Both the position numbers and the translations under genes were made by a program. A stretch of 64,000 bases of DNA. Origin: Parietaria judaica. Its lineage: Eukaryota > Streptophyta > Magnoliopsida > Rosales > Urticaceae. This document shows, piece after piece, positions 48,826-60,720 of the stretch. Location of the stretch: assembly GCA_954871525.1 (NCBI GenBank), contig OX940861.1:36407201-36471200 (forward strand), given 5' to 3'. Each line of letters starts with the position of its first letter. The first letter of the stretch is position 1. Under the pieces are notes generated by a model. The model was not told the DNA's origin and searched no databases. It saw only the letters and a list, made by a program, of their open reading frames with translations.

Positions 48826-50147
48826 GGCCCCGATTGCGATACTGAGATTTATGTAACTAGTACTATATACTCTCTTGCATTGTGTCTATGTTGTTGCTGT
48901 AATTTTGTCTCCCTATATGTTGTATGTTTACTGCCACATCTGAAAAGCACACGAATTGAATATTCTTTCATGTGTTCATAGATTTCAGCTTTATACTATT
49001 TCTTTCTGAATCTGAAGATTGTCTTGAAAGAAGAAGAAAAATTTGACCATGTTATTATGTAGTGAGTCACAAGTGAAACGTAAAGGAGCAAGTCAGTATT
49101 GAACCATTTTTATAATACAAAATTCGTATGATTATTGTTTGACGAGCTCATCATATTGTTCTTGATATTGTAAAACACGTGACATTAACATTTACAATAA
49201 GAAAATATTTGCAATATGCATGATGTTATTTTAAAATGATGCAAAGCAAGAAAACTTGAATTTGCCATTCAATAGCGTTATGATAAGCCGGTTTATATTA
49301 TTATAGGATGTTGAAACTAGGGTCGAGATCGCAATCAATTTCTTTATAAAAAAGGATGAGAAAGAAATTATATATCAATCAATTTTGTAACATTCCGCAA
49401 TAGCTTAATCGTCAATTAACTCGTAATGCCCACAAATTGAATTCCATTATGTAATGTTTACGATTTAGTTAACGCTCGAACGTCGGAACAAAGTAACAAT
49501 ACTAGGATATAATGGTAAGAAAATGTTGTTCCAAATCAATCCAAATAGTAATCAATCAATTACAAGCAGTTACAAACAGGGAGCACATGATAGCAAATAT
49601 CATGCCGATATCGAATTTGAACTCGGGACCAAGGCCTCCCGGGAATAAACCACCTGACTCTTTTTTTCATGACAACTTCTCCGTCGGAGTTCTCGGACAA
49701 ACTATCAAATTCTTCATGAGATAGGACTAACGGATTTCACAGTCAAGGCACGTTGTGCATTTTTGCCAACACTTTGAAAGGTTGGGGACCTGAAACCCTG
49801 TTGACCAAAGGTTGTGCATTATTGCCAAAGGTTGTGCTTTTTTTTTTTTTATCGGGTCCAAATTAGGTATTTTTGCCGATAATCTCGTATTAGTACTATG
49901 ATAAAATCCAGGTGCATAATGTTAAAAATACAAAATGAAAAGCATATAATGATTAGTCGCCGGCTGAGACAACAACCAATACGCCAAAACCCGAGCAAAA
50001 ATGGCGCGAAAATCCTCATTTGAAGCGGAGAAAGTAATACTTGGAGCTATCTTCTGCCGGCCATGGGCGTCAAATATTCCCCATATATACCGGCCTTGTT
50101 CTTGTTGTTCCTTCCCCTTTCACTATGTTTTCCCACCGTCTTCTTCA
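48826..50147. other. Intergenic region between OHP2 and the kinase gene
   Basis: OHP2 3' sequence is followed by AT-rich DNA without a gene. At about 49590-49680 the minus strand reads GTCAGGTGGTTTATTCCCGGG and then GAGTTCAAATTCG, resembling A and B boxes of a second SINE family. Near 49745-49845 the words GTTGTGCAT(T)TTTGCCAA and GGTTGTGC recur three times. Confidence 0.45.
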
Positions 50148-53100
50148 ATGGGCTGCGTTCAGGCCAGGCCTCAGACGGACTCGCCCGCCCTTGAGAGCCT
50201 CAAGACCCGCTACGGCTACGCGGCGGGATCCACGGGCAAGAGGGAGTTGCGGCCTCCCAGCGAAGGAGAAGGAGGAGAAGATGAGAGAGAGGACGAAGAT
50301 GGGATCTCGAGGAGGGCTTCCATGGAGGACGAGGAGGAGCTGTGCGAGGGTTGGCCCACATGGCTGGTTGATAACGTTCCCAACAAGGTTTTGGCTGGCT
50401 TGGTTCCTAGAAGCGCAGAGTCTTACGATAAGCTTGACAAGGTAACGGTTCGCTTTTCCTGATCACTAGAGTACTTAACTCAGATTTACGGCAAAACTAC
50501 CCAGATTTATTCAAAATAGTGTGGTATATTTCCTAGTTTTCTATCCGTGAAACTTGTATTTTCGACTGATTTCGTCCGATATGTCTCCATTAATGTTTTG
50601 AGATTCTCGTTTTAAATATTTCAACATGAGGTATACATGTGTATTGAGCGAATTTCACGACTTTGGGTATTTATTGAGCGCCATGTAAAGCGTACGAATA
50701 TGGCGCATTATTTTGGATATATTTGTCGCAACTATCCCTTTATATATATAGGTTAGGAATGCTAATACAAGTTGATAAAAGGAGTGATTCCAGCTATCTA
50801 AATGCGATGCTGTACATTTCGTAATTCAATATGTATGCATATGTATACAGGTAGTTTATAATATTTGTAATTATTGTTGAATTAAACAAGACATAATAGT
50901 GTAAGCAAGAAGAAACGAAAGAGAACCCGAATTTTCCTGATATTTACCGTGTAACGACCCGCTTTCTCGGGCCCGTTACTTTCTTCATAAAACTCGATTA
51001 AGTCCCGATTTATAAAAATATAATTTAACGAGAAAAATATATGTAAAGACGTATTTTCGTGTTGCACATATAATATGACGTGAACGATAGGAATAAAGAG
51101 AGTGCGGAAAAGTAAAGGAACACCAATACTTTTTGGTAACGCAGTTCGGACTTATTGTCACTACTTCTGCGGGGCACTCACCCAGATTAATCAACCAAGA
51201 GATTACAGATGAAGATTACAATCAGTAATACAAACATGATACAAAGTATAAACAGGAAACTCCCCCTTGTTGTCACGACAACAGCTTTGACATCCGAAGT
51301 AAACACTTGATGAACTTGCAAGATCCCCTTGCAACGATCAGCTACGAACGTCCCGTCCTTCTTCACTTCACTCGTGAATTGCTGATCGACTTCTCCTGAA
51401 GATTCTAGAGAATATCTCTGTAAGTGCTGACGAAATAGGACCTCATCAGCTGGGACATATAGGAGCTGCTCACTAATTCCTTTCCATCAATCAGCTCCTG
51501 AAATCTCTCCCTTGAATAGAGAATATCACGCAAATCTCTTCATTCATTCCAGCGTGATATCAAGCATTAACAACAGGGAGATATCGACTCAATCACTCCT
51601 TGATTGAGGATGCGACTTATAACTTTCCTGAAATAACTTAGCAGCTGTCATGACATCAAGGATGTCAATACTTTCCATAAATAGACAAATCGAATCATGA
51701 GATAATGAATACTCAATAATTGCAAAACATTATTCAACAATCTATAAGAAATAAAATTCTTAAATATTAGTAAATATTTTATTTTTATAAAATATATAAA
51801 CTTTATACGACAAGTACTCGGGACTAGCTCCTATTGAAAATAAAGCTTCGGAGCCCTTTTGATTTACAATCGTACTAAAATAATTTGCGGAAAATCACAA
51901 GATCGTTTCATCCACCGTATGCACCCGTATATGCTGCATCGCTAATTCCGCTTTCTCGGCAAGTTATCAATTTTCACCTGATTCTGCAACACAACTATAC
52001 GAGTGAGCTAATGCTCATTACGAAAAGGTTTTTATTACACACAAAAATAATATATGCAATGCACTTAATGTGATGCCATGCTATAACGTCTATAGATTTC
52101 TCAGAAAATATTATCTTGGGCCCTGCGTACATACCAACGTTACACGACCAACAAAGTATCATTCCGAGATATCATTCAGAGACGCCGCAGCTCGATACAT
52201 TGTACCATTTTGAGACTACCCGTCTCGATACGTTGTACCCTTCAGAGACTATGCGACTCGATACAACAGTGAGAGATTTTATATCTCGGTACGAGGCAAT
52301 TCTATAAAAAAAAAGTCATACATATATATTTAGTATCATAATAGATTATATATGTATGCATAAATGCTCGTGCTTATTCCGCACAAAAATGATACTTTAA
52401 ATAACGAAAATAATTTTGACACATATATCACACATTTCAAACCATACACACATCGTATTATTGTTGTGTTGCAGTGAGTGCTTTAACGTACCGAAAAATA
52501 TTTTAACACTAGAGAATGCTTTTCTCAAGCTCAAAGCTTTTATTCTCCCGAGAGAGTAAAACCTCCTCTCCTTTCTTTTGCAGTAAGGCAAACTATTCAT
52601 TTTTAAAAAGTGAGCACCTTTATTTCTCTAGTAGATCGATGCAGATGTTTAAAAAAAGATCAAATGATCTTTGTGAGAGCTCCTATATATATATATATAT
52701 ATACACATGTAAAAAGGTAAGGCGGTTAATGGTGATGAAACTCTATGTTAAGTTTGTAAGAAACCACGTGTAATATTATACTCATATAGAAGTTACACGT
52801 GTATATTAGTAATCGTAACAAGCATAAAAAGTAAGATATATATTGATAGATAGATAAGAATAAAATAACTTAGGTAAAAATTAAACACATGTATATTACA
52901 AGGCATAGAAACTAAGATACATACTTATATATAGATAAGGATAAAAACGATTCAGGTGAAAAATTAACACGTGTAATATGAAAGCTATAAAACTTACACG
53001 TATATGATTACATATATTGTTATAATGTGTAATACTAAGATAATAGATAAAGTAAAAACATAGATAAACCATAACAGTGATATGGTAAAAATAATGACAC

Positions 53101-55737
53101 ACGTGTCTAAAAAAGACTTTGATGTATTTGCATTGAAAGTAATAAAGTTGCCCAAATTTTTTTTATCAAATAAGTCACGATTATAATCACCGGTGCTCCT
53201 AAACAATAATATAAAATATATATATATATAATATTCTTTTAAAACAATTATATTACATACCGTCTTCTGTTTTCTATAACTTTTTAATTTTCTTTCATTT
53301 GACTCGGGTTTTTGAGACGCGTCGAAATTCGTTAGTTGGATGTTTGTTGTTGTGATGAAGAGAGAGAGAGTAGCATTTGAAGATGACGAGGAGTTTGATT
53401 TGTGTGGTGCAATGCAGGTGGGCCAGGGAACCTACAGCAATGTATACAAAGCCCAAGACAAAGAGACCGGAAAAATCGTCGCCCTGAAGAAGGTCCGCTT
53501 CGATACGTCCGAGCCCGAGAGCATAAAATTCATGGCTCGGGAAATCACAATGCTTCGGTTGCTGGATCATCCGAACATACTCAAGCTGGAAGGCTTGGCC
53601 ACGTCCAGAATGCAATACAGTCTCTATCTCGTTTTCGATCTCATGCGCTCGGATTTGAGCAGAGTCATATCCCGCCCCGAAAAGCTCACCGTGCCACAGG
53701 TCTGTCTGTTTTCCTTTGCAAGACTCCCAATCTGGACTGGTTGGTTACTAATCTTCGTGATGCACATTGCAGATCAAGAGCTACATGCACCAGCTGCTTT
53801 CGGGTCTCGATCACTGCCACGGCCGCGGAATCTTGCACCGTGATATCAAAGGCTCCAATCTCTTGATTGACAAGAATGGGACGCTGAAGATTGCGGATTT
53901 CGGGCTCGCGAATTTCTTCGATCCGAGCCAGAAGTGCCAGCTCACTAACCGTGTTGTGACTCTCTGGTATCGAGCTCCCGAGCTGCTATTGGGAGCTACT
54001 GATTACGGGGCCGGGATCGATCTCTGGAGTGCTGGGTGCCTCTTGGCAGAGATGTTCTCCGGGAGACCCATCATGCCCGGTAGGAACGAGGTAGGTAAAC
54101 ATGGGTGGTGGAGTTATTCTACTAAAATTAAGAGGAATTGACTGGACTCAAAAATGGCGAACCGAATTGTATTTGATGTCAGGTTGAGCAACTTCACCTG
54201 ATTTTCAAGCTGTGCGGGACGCCGTCAGAGGAGTACTGGAAGCGACTGAAGCTGTTAACGACTTTCAGGCCTCCGAAATCGTATAAACTCAGTATAGTAG
54301 AGACTTTCACTGACTTGCCCGTGCCCGCTTTAGCTCTGTTGAAAACTCTTCTCTCGTTGGACCCCGCATATCGTGGCTCCGCCTCGTCAGCTCTCCAAAA
54401 CGAGGTATGAAATATGAATCACGTGATCTATATTGCAGTAACTTTTGAGGTTGATTCTGATAGTAAGTAATCTATCTCTGTTTGCAGTTCTTTTACACTA
54501 GCCCGCTCGCATGTGATCTTTCTGATTTGCCCGTAATCGTCGACGACGACGACGAGCTTGTTCGAGCCAAAGAAGAAAAGAAGTACGTTCTCTCTACTTA
54601 AACCGATGCTTGGATATTCACGTTTATAAAAGCTGCGAAATCGTTATCGATATACTTCAGTGTTGTTTTGATATCTGCAATGGCATAAAAGTTATTGTTT
54701 TCACTTCACCAGGAAGCGGAGGTCCAGAATGAGACGCTCTCGAACTCACGCTGCTGTCAGAGAAACCGGATTTTCGTCTGCAAAACCCGAAGATCATGTC
54801 AGCTCCAAAGAAGTAAAGGTATGAGTAGCATCTTTTGCTGACAATCTGACATGGTCCGATTCATTTCTGCGTGGAAATTTCATAAAACGTTACTGGATTT
54901 AATCAAATCGTAGACATAATAATTTGCAACGAAGTTGGTGTTCGTGATCGTTTGATCAACATACACTCTGATTAAAGAGATTATATTTTGGTATATCCAT
55001 TGATTTACTATTTTGACCTATTATATGAAACACTAAAATTTTACTCTACTTGCAATAAACTTAACTGGCAATGTCATGCAACTTTATTTTCAAAGATCTT
55101 GCGCTCGTTTCAGGAAGCCGAAAATACGGAAGAGTCAATCACTCAAACCGGAGAGCAGAGCAGCCCCACAAGCAGCATTGCCTCTCTCGGCGCAAACCCG
55201 GCCGGAGAGAAACTCACGAGCAGTGCCTCTACAAGGACTTCCTCCTCGGCCTCACACCCCACGGGACACGCAGAGAGTCTGCTGTTCTCAACGTCTAGCA
55301 CTAGCACGTTCGGGGCGAACCCTAGTGGCTGGAAAGACTCGAATACAGCCGCGTCTTCCAGCACCGGTGCATCACTGGGGGAAAACCCGGGCATCCGGAG
55401 AGGCTCGAATGCGACGAGACGTCGAGACAGCCCGCTCTTCTCGCCCTCTAGCAGCTACGCAGCGGGACGGACGAGCGTTAGCAGCTTCAGCACAACCACT
55501 ACAACTACGAGCATCGCCTCTTCTGGTGCCGGAAAAGGGAGATTCTCTCCGGGCAAAGCGCCAGCAAAGGCACTGGGGGATTCCGACGCTAACCGGAGCG
55601 ATCAGAAGGTGCACGCGATGAAGCCTCAGATACGTATAACTAATTACAGCAGAGACTCTTCTAGGGCACAGAGAGAGAGTCAGGTCCACAGGTCTGTGTC
55701 TGCCAGAGAAGCCAGAGGCTCTAAAAAAGAGCATTGA
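50148..55737 (+). CDS. CDK-like Ser/Thr protein kinase (At1g54610/IBS1 type), probably myristoylated
   Basis: Seven exons (50148-50441, 53418-53699, 53773-54090, 54183-54404, 54488-54582, 54713-54818, 55114-55737) give 646 residues. MGCVQ at the start fits N-myristoylation plus palmitoylation at Cys3. The kinase domain runs from about residue 93: glycine loop VGQGTYSNVYK, Lys in VALKKVRF, a PSTAIRE-like helix replaced by PESIKFMAREI, HRDIKGSNLL (HRD 214-216), DFGLANFF (234-236) and TLWYRAPELLLG (APE 260-262). A basic segment KRRSRMRRSR and a long Ser/Thr-rich tail follow. The group resembles CDK9/CDKC kinases but its plant roles are poorly known; IBS1 acts in BABA-primed defence. Intron 1 is 3 kb because of an inserted LTR. 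Confidence 0.92.
50950..53257. mobile_element. 2.3-kb LTR-derived insertion in kinase intron 1
   Basis: The insert begins TGTAACGACCCGC and ends ATTACA, with the inverted ends TGTAA/TTACA. It is flanked by the 5-bp direct repeat TACCG at 50945-50949 and 53258-53262. TGTAACGACCC is a common start of plant Gypsy-type LTRs. No internal pol gene was found, so it is best read as a long solo LTR, possibly containing a further fragment: the sequence around 51100-51300 looks like part of another retroelement in reverse orientation. The kinase splice sites on both sides are preserved. Confidence 0.8.
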
Positions 55738-55786
55738 AAAGGTTATGACATTGACGATGAATTGTTATAGTTGACTTTGATTCTTT

Positions 55787-55884
55787 TATGACATTGATGA
55801 TGAATAGTTATAATTGCCTTGATTCTTATATATATAACTATATAAGAATCAAGTCAACTATAACTATTCATCACCAATGTCATA
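55787..55884. repeat. Near-perfect hairpin just after the kinase stop codon
   Basis: The 46-nt arm 55787-55832 pairs with 55839-55884 with about four mismatches and a 6-nt loop. A third, diverged copy of the same unit lies directly upstream (55744-55786) in direct orientation. The kinase stop is at 55735-55737, so the hairpin would fall in the 3' untranslated region. Confidence 0.85.
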
Positions 55885-56099
55885 ACATATGTTGTAATTT
55901 CTTGCATTTTTGTGGTTGTGGTATAATGTTTATACCTAAAATACGCCAATGTAAAAAAAAAACACAAACACAAACACACCGTGAATCGGATGAGCTTGGG
56001 CCGTGTATTTTTTCCCGTTTAATCAACTTATTATTTACAATGAATAAAAAGTACAAATATTCATTCTTTGTATTGGTTTTTATTTTATCTTTACTGTAG

Positions 56100-57600
56100 A
56101 TGGGCCTGATAATATGGACTATGAATCCTATATATATGCAAGACCAGGGTTTTAAAACCCCCGGTAAACCCATGGGTAACCCGTTTTTAGAGGTTTATTT
56201 GGTTCAACTCCAACCCTCTTTACAAGAGCCCGAGTTTAACTCGAAGCCCGAGAACCGCCCGCCACTACATTTTGACACTATCAATCTCGCAACCCCAGTT
56301 TTTTTAATCTACAAAATATATTTTTATCTGTTCATTGTTATATACATTTATACAATTATACCCAAGGTGTTAAATTTTGGGAATTTTCATGGAAAAACCG
56401 ACCGATTTTTTTTTTTTCGGAGATATGCGAAACAAAATCATTTTCGTTTCGCTGTCTTTTGACCAAATTTCGCGAAATTCCCGCGGTATGTTCATTTTCT
56501 TTACCCAATATCGTTTTTGTGAAGAAAAACGTGGAAAAGTGGTGCTAATTTTCCTAAAAACCTAAAATTTCGTGATGCCCACGTTGCTAAATTTCCCACT
56601 CCACCCCACCCCACCCGGCCGGATGCACGGCGGTGGCGCGCGTGTGTGGTGGTGAATTTGTGTGAGTCATCTCCCATGCAAGGTATTAAATTTCGCAAAA
56701 ATCGACCGAATTTCATTTTTCGAGGGTTTGCAAAACGATAGTCCTCGCCTGCCGCTGCCGTTTTCCCGTTTGCCGCAGAATGTCGTTCGGCATCCTATCT
56801 TCACGCCGCACGTCGTTTCTTCACAAAAATGACGACAGTTTGAACGAAAGCCGATCCCTTCTTCACGTTTCTTCGTGTTTTTCGCGATATCTACGGTAGA
56901 GAGAGGGAAAGAAACAGAGAGAGACAAAGAGGAGAGAGATAAAAAAAAAAAGAGGCGCATGGGTAGAGAGAGGGAGAGAAACGAAGAGATGATGATGGGA
57001 GAGAGCGAGAGAGAAACAGAGAGAGAGAAAGAAAGGAGGCGCATGGGAGATAGGAAGATACATAAAATGTTGTTTAAATATGGCGAGGTATTAGGGTTTT
57101 CAGTAGATAAGTTTAGTTTTTTATGGGCTTTTTTGGGCCTTCAAACATAACAAGACTGTTAATTAAGATAAATAAATCCTATTGTTCTATATTTTTATGA
57201 AATTAGGCTTCATAAGTTTATTATCTTTATTATATTGTATTTGTAACTATAATATCTTAAATTTATATATAATTATACATATATATAGATACTTTTGAAG
57301 CTATTAATATAATAGTATAGTTACTTAATTTTTGAGTAAAAATTGTATAATTTATTTTAAGAGTAATAATAATATGTTCATAATAGAATTATTATATTAT
57401 TTTTCAGAATTTCCGTCGAAAATCTCATCGGCATGCAGTATACCCATGATATTTTTGCGGAATTTTTGGTACGCGGCATATTTTTTTTTTTCCGATTTGC
57501 TCATCGGCAAACGAAATGTCCGTAAAATGAAAATTGCGAAACGGCATCGGCAAGCGGCATTTAAAACCTTGATTTTTACCATCTTAAACGACAATATTTA
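56100..57600. mobile_element. Decayed hAT-like MITE remnants
   Basis: CAAGGTGTTAAATTTTGGG at about 56365 and CAAGGTATTAAATTTCGC at about 56680 look like left hAT ends related to the element at 37391. GCGGCATTTAAAACCTTG ending near 57572 looks like a right end. No 8-bp direct repeat joins any pair cleanly, so borders are uncertain. The middle is GA-rich simple sequence (56890-57060). Confidence 0.4.
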
Positions 57601-58037
57601 CTTGGACGACGACTTTATTCCACCATAATCAAACGTAAGCAATAAGTCCGGAGGGCATTTTGGGAATTACGATCTCCGAAGAAATTTACGAAGCTCTCAT
57701 CTCCATTTTTCATTGTTTTTGTCACCATTGTCACTCCTAGTTCTTGTTGGAGCTTTATTTTCTATGGAAAAGTTGTTTGCAAGATTTTATTTGTGCGTGT
57801 AACATACCACGATCCTCTCTGCTTGAGTCTTCTTCTTGTATTATCTAAAGAAGATGTGCTCCAATGATATTGGATTACATTTTTATCTGTTTTGATTTTT
57901 ATAATGTTTATTTATTATCAGGTATTACTTGGCCGATCTCGCCGGCGCCGACGAGAGTTTGGTCGCCGGCACCGTCGTCTACCCGCTCCTCTCGGCTTCG
58001 AATCGCTCTCTGCTTGCTGCGTTTAGGCATGACATTA
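57601..58037. other. Unassigned stretch with a short coding-like segment
   Basis: A GC-rich segment at 57922-58030 begins after a possible acceptor (ATCAG|GTATTAC) and reads YYLADLAGADESLVAG in one frame, but it stops soon after. It may be the relic of an exon. I do not recognise it. The rest has no feature. Confidence 0.3.
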
Positions 58038-58177
58038 GTCCCACATCGGTTAGATAGAGAGGATAGGAAGGATTCGAGCAGTATACAAGCAAAGAAGCAC
58101 AGTGCAGAAGCAGCAAAGTGGCTGTGGGAAATTGGGCCCCAATGATACGCTCTGTTCCCAGTCCAGCCACTTTTTTT
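58038..58177 (+). ncRNA. Candidate snRNA-type transcription unit with a terminal hairpin
   Basis: GTCCCACATCG at 58038-58048 matches exactly the plant snRNA upstream sequence element (RTCCCACATCG). A TATA sequence starts at 58082, 33 bp after it, which is the spacing of polymerase II snRNA promoters. About 35 bp further down, 58117-58130 pairs with 58155-58171 (AGTGGCTG..TGGGAA with TTCCCA..CAGCCACT, 3-nt bulge), and seven T residues follow at 58171-58177, as in polymerase III terminators. The sequence matches no U-snRNA, 7SL or MRP RNA that I know. The mix of signals makes the class uncertain. Confidence 0.35.
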
Positions 58178-58387
58178 ATTCAGTTTTTAAATTTTCGTAA
58201 AATCGCTATAGCATAGCTAGATATTTTTTTATTTTCTTTTTTCAATTTTAAATCTCTCAACGACTTTATTTCTATAAAACATAAACTTTTCAATTCTTGT
58301 TTTTTTAAGAATAAAATTTTCCAATTCTTAAAGTACTCAATTTTTTCACAGAGCAAATTGCAAGAATGACCTTATTTGGAGCAAATT
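58178..58387. other. Short AT-rich spacer
   Basis: No feature is recognised between the candidate RNA and the small hAT element. Confidence 0.5.
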
Positions 58388-58395
58388 GTTCATAC

Positions 58396-58941
58396 TAGGG
58401 TTGTAATTAAAACCCGGAATCCGGTTTTAAATCCGCACCCGCACCCGCATCCGATTTTAAAATCCGAATCCGAAATCCGGATACGGATATCCGGATCCGG
58501 ATTTAAAATCGGATTCGGATAAGGGTTTTGGTATTTAAAAATCCGGATATCCGGATCCGGTTTAAAACCCGGTTTATTTTAATATTTTAATTATTTATTT
58601 TATTTTTTTATGTTCCTAATTATATTTGTTCGGTTTTTTGGACAACGGGAAATATATGTAGACTTGTACGGGTTTTTTAGTGGTTAAAATTAACTTTTTA
58701 TCTTTTTTTTTTTAATAAATAAAAACCGGATCCGGATATTCGGATAATATCCGGATCCGGTTTCAAAACCGGATTCGGATACCGGATCCAGGTTTTGAAA
58801 ACCGGATATCCGGATTTCCGGATATCCGGATATCCGGTTTTTCGGATCCGGATCCGGATATCTATTTTCGGATATCCGGATTTTCGGATCCGGATTCGGA
58901 TAGTTCCGAAAAACCGGATATCCGCTCCGGTTACACCCCTA
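58396..58941. mobile_element. 546-bp non-autonomous hAT element built of CCGGAT words
   Basis: The ends are TAGGGTTGTAA and the inverse of TAGGGGTGTAA, flanked by the exact 8-bp repeat GTTCATAC at 58388-58395 and 58942-58949. Most of the element apart from a central AT-rich part consists of overlapping ATCCGGAT, GGATATCCGG and CCGGTTTT words. These subterminal repeats are probable transposase sites. There is no gene. Confidence 0.88.
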
Positions 58942-58949
58942 GTTCATAC

Positions 58950-59280
58950 CCTTTATTAAACGATGTGGGGCCCATTGCAGTTCGTTGGGCTCGATTTTCT
59001 CTCTCCTCTTATTTTATTATTTTTTTTCTCTCCTCCATTTTAATATTATTCTTTCCCGCCATGTTTCTCTCTCTTCTGTTATTCGTCTTCTTCTTCGACT
59101 CCCCAATTGCCGAGAAACCCTAAGCTCCCATCGTTTCTTCGTCGATTCACCGTATTCCTTCTCTTCATCTTCTGCGTTACACAGCCAACGACTAGCGAAT
59201 CTTCAACTCGATTATATATCAAGAATTGACTCATTCGAATGTTAGCCCAGTTTGATAAAGTAATCGTAATACTGTTTTCA
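58950..59280 (+). other. CT-rich leader-like sequence of the second Mutator-like element
   Basis: Sequence at 58995-59200 is rich in CTCTC and TTCTTCG, like a promoter and 5' leader, and resembles in character (not in sequence) the terminal repeats of the element at 27246. Whether it is part of a terminal repeat cannot be decided, because the other end lies outside the window. Confidence 0.35.
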
Positions 59281-59740
59281 AGTTCTGGATAACATATAGC
59301 GGTATGAATATCTTATGTAACGGTACCGAAACTTGTAGGCTGGTTTTAGGTCTTACACTGTGAATCCTTAATTATAAACTATAAACTAAGGTTAGTCAGT
59401 GTAATCAAGTAATTTTATTGCTATTTTCAATGGCTGGATAAAATATAGCGGTATGAATATTTTTTGTAGCGGTACCGATATATGTAGGCCGAGTATAAAC
59501 TATAAACTAAGGTTATCCGGTGTAATCAAGTAAATTTTATTGTTGTTTTCAATTTATGGATAAAGTTATAGCAGTATTAATATATTATGTAGCGGTACCG
59601 ATATTTGCATGCCGAATTTAGGTTGTACTCTATGAATCCTTAAGTATAAACTAAGTTGCAAATATACCGCTACCGTATGCTATGATATAGTTGTATCCTA
59701 TAAGCCTATAGCGGTTTAATTTAAGATTGAAGTATTTTTT
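59280..59740 (+). repeat. AGCGGTA words upstream of the MURA remnant
   Basis: Four exact AGCGGTA words on the plus strand, several one-base variants (AACGGTA, AGCAGTA, AGCGGTT) and one copy on the minus strand lie in a roughly 120-bp direct repeat that also contains TAACTATAAACTAAGGTTA-like and GGATAAA(A)TATAGCGG segments. The same word dominates the array at 62100-63060. Confidence 0.8.
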
Positions 59741-59751
59741 TCGTTTGCAGG

Positions 59752-60720
59752 ATGGATTATTACCATTTGATTGTCAATGTTGGCGGAAAGTGGATTTTCA
59801 ATAGAGATTGTTACAAGTGGTTGTGAGAGGGAATAAGTGATACTGCAAATGTTGTTACCGTTTCAAAGTCTTCTTTGAACAACATTTCTGATTTGAAGGA
59901 GTTTTTATATAACAAGTTTGATATTGTCCGACAATTTGATTTGAAGGTAAGTTATTATCCAGTTGATCACAGTACTCAGCCAATAGCCATTGCTGATGAA
60001 CCTGACTTCGAATCATATATTCGGAAACTAGATAGACCGTCAAGGTAGAAACAGCTGTACGTCGAGCTAGTGAAAAAGGTACCTCCTGAAGTAGGTACCG
60101 AACAAACAACATTTGTGCAAGAAGAGTACCGGGTGCGGCATGTCGACGTACCAGATGTTGTTTCGTCCCCAGATGCAGAAGGTGTGATACTGTCACCATT
60201 GAGAGGGTGTTCTAATAACTTTGCGGGATCCTCTACTTTTCCAATCTGTTTCGAGTCGAGGGAAGAAGGACCGATGCATAGTTTTCCCGATGTTATGGAT
60301 CTTATAATTGGTCAGGAATTTGCATCAAAGGCTGAGTTGAGAAGTGTTGTGTCCGAGGGTGTTGCAGGACGCTTCGGAGTGAAGTTGATAAAGTCGGACA
60401 AGAATTTATACGTAGTCAAATACCTCGATGAGACATACGGTTGGAGTTTACGTGCAGCGCTGGGGGCAGAGGGGACGTTTAGAATACGTACATATCACAG
60501 CGTCCACACTTGTTCCTTAGACGCACGACAAGGTTTACGTCGGGCCACTTCGTCGTTCGTTTGCGATGAGATCGTAAGTAGATACAGTGACCAAAATATG
60601 GAAATACCGGACCCGAATGAGATCCGGAGGCATATGGAAAATAAGAGTTACAAAATCAGTTACTAGATAGCTACGAGTGGCAAGAGACTTACCGAATACA
60701 AGATTAGAGGTACCCCTGGC
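59752..60720 (+). pseudogene. N-terminal part of a MURA-type transposase (pseudogene)
   Basis: The frame starts at ATG 59752 just after a leader acceptor (TTTGCAG|G) and codes a PB1-like start (MDYYHLIVNVGGKW). It is broken by TGA at 59824, TAG at 60046 and TAG at 60664. The MuDR zinc-binding region is clear (KNLYVVKYLDETYGWSLRA, FRIRTYHSVHTCSLDA), and after the last stop the frame continues SGKRLTEYKIRGTPGHNFALLPA to about 60748. The DDE core, SWIM finger and C-terminus are missing: a long poly-T run begins at 60747 and unrelated sequence follows. The gene is dead. Confidence 0.85.

Noticed and set aside
56365..57572. A complete hAT element between CAAGGTG and ACCTTG
   Set aside because: The flanking 8-mers do not match and a second left-end-like sequence lies at 56680; only remnants can be claimed.
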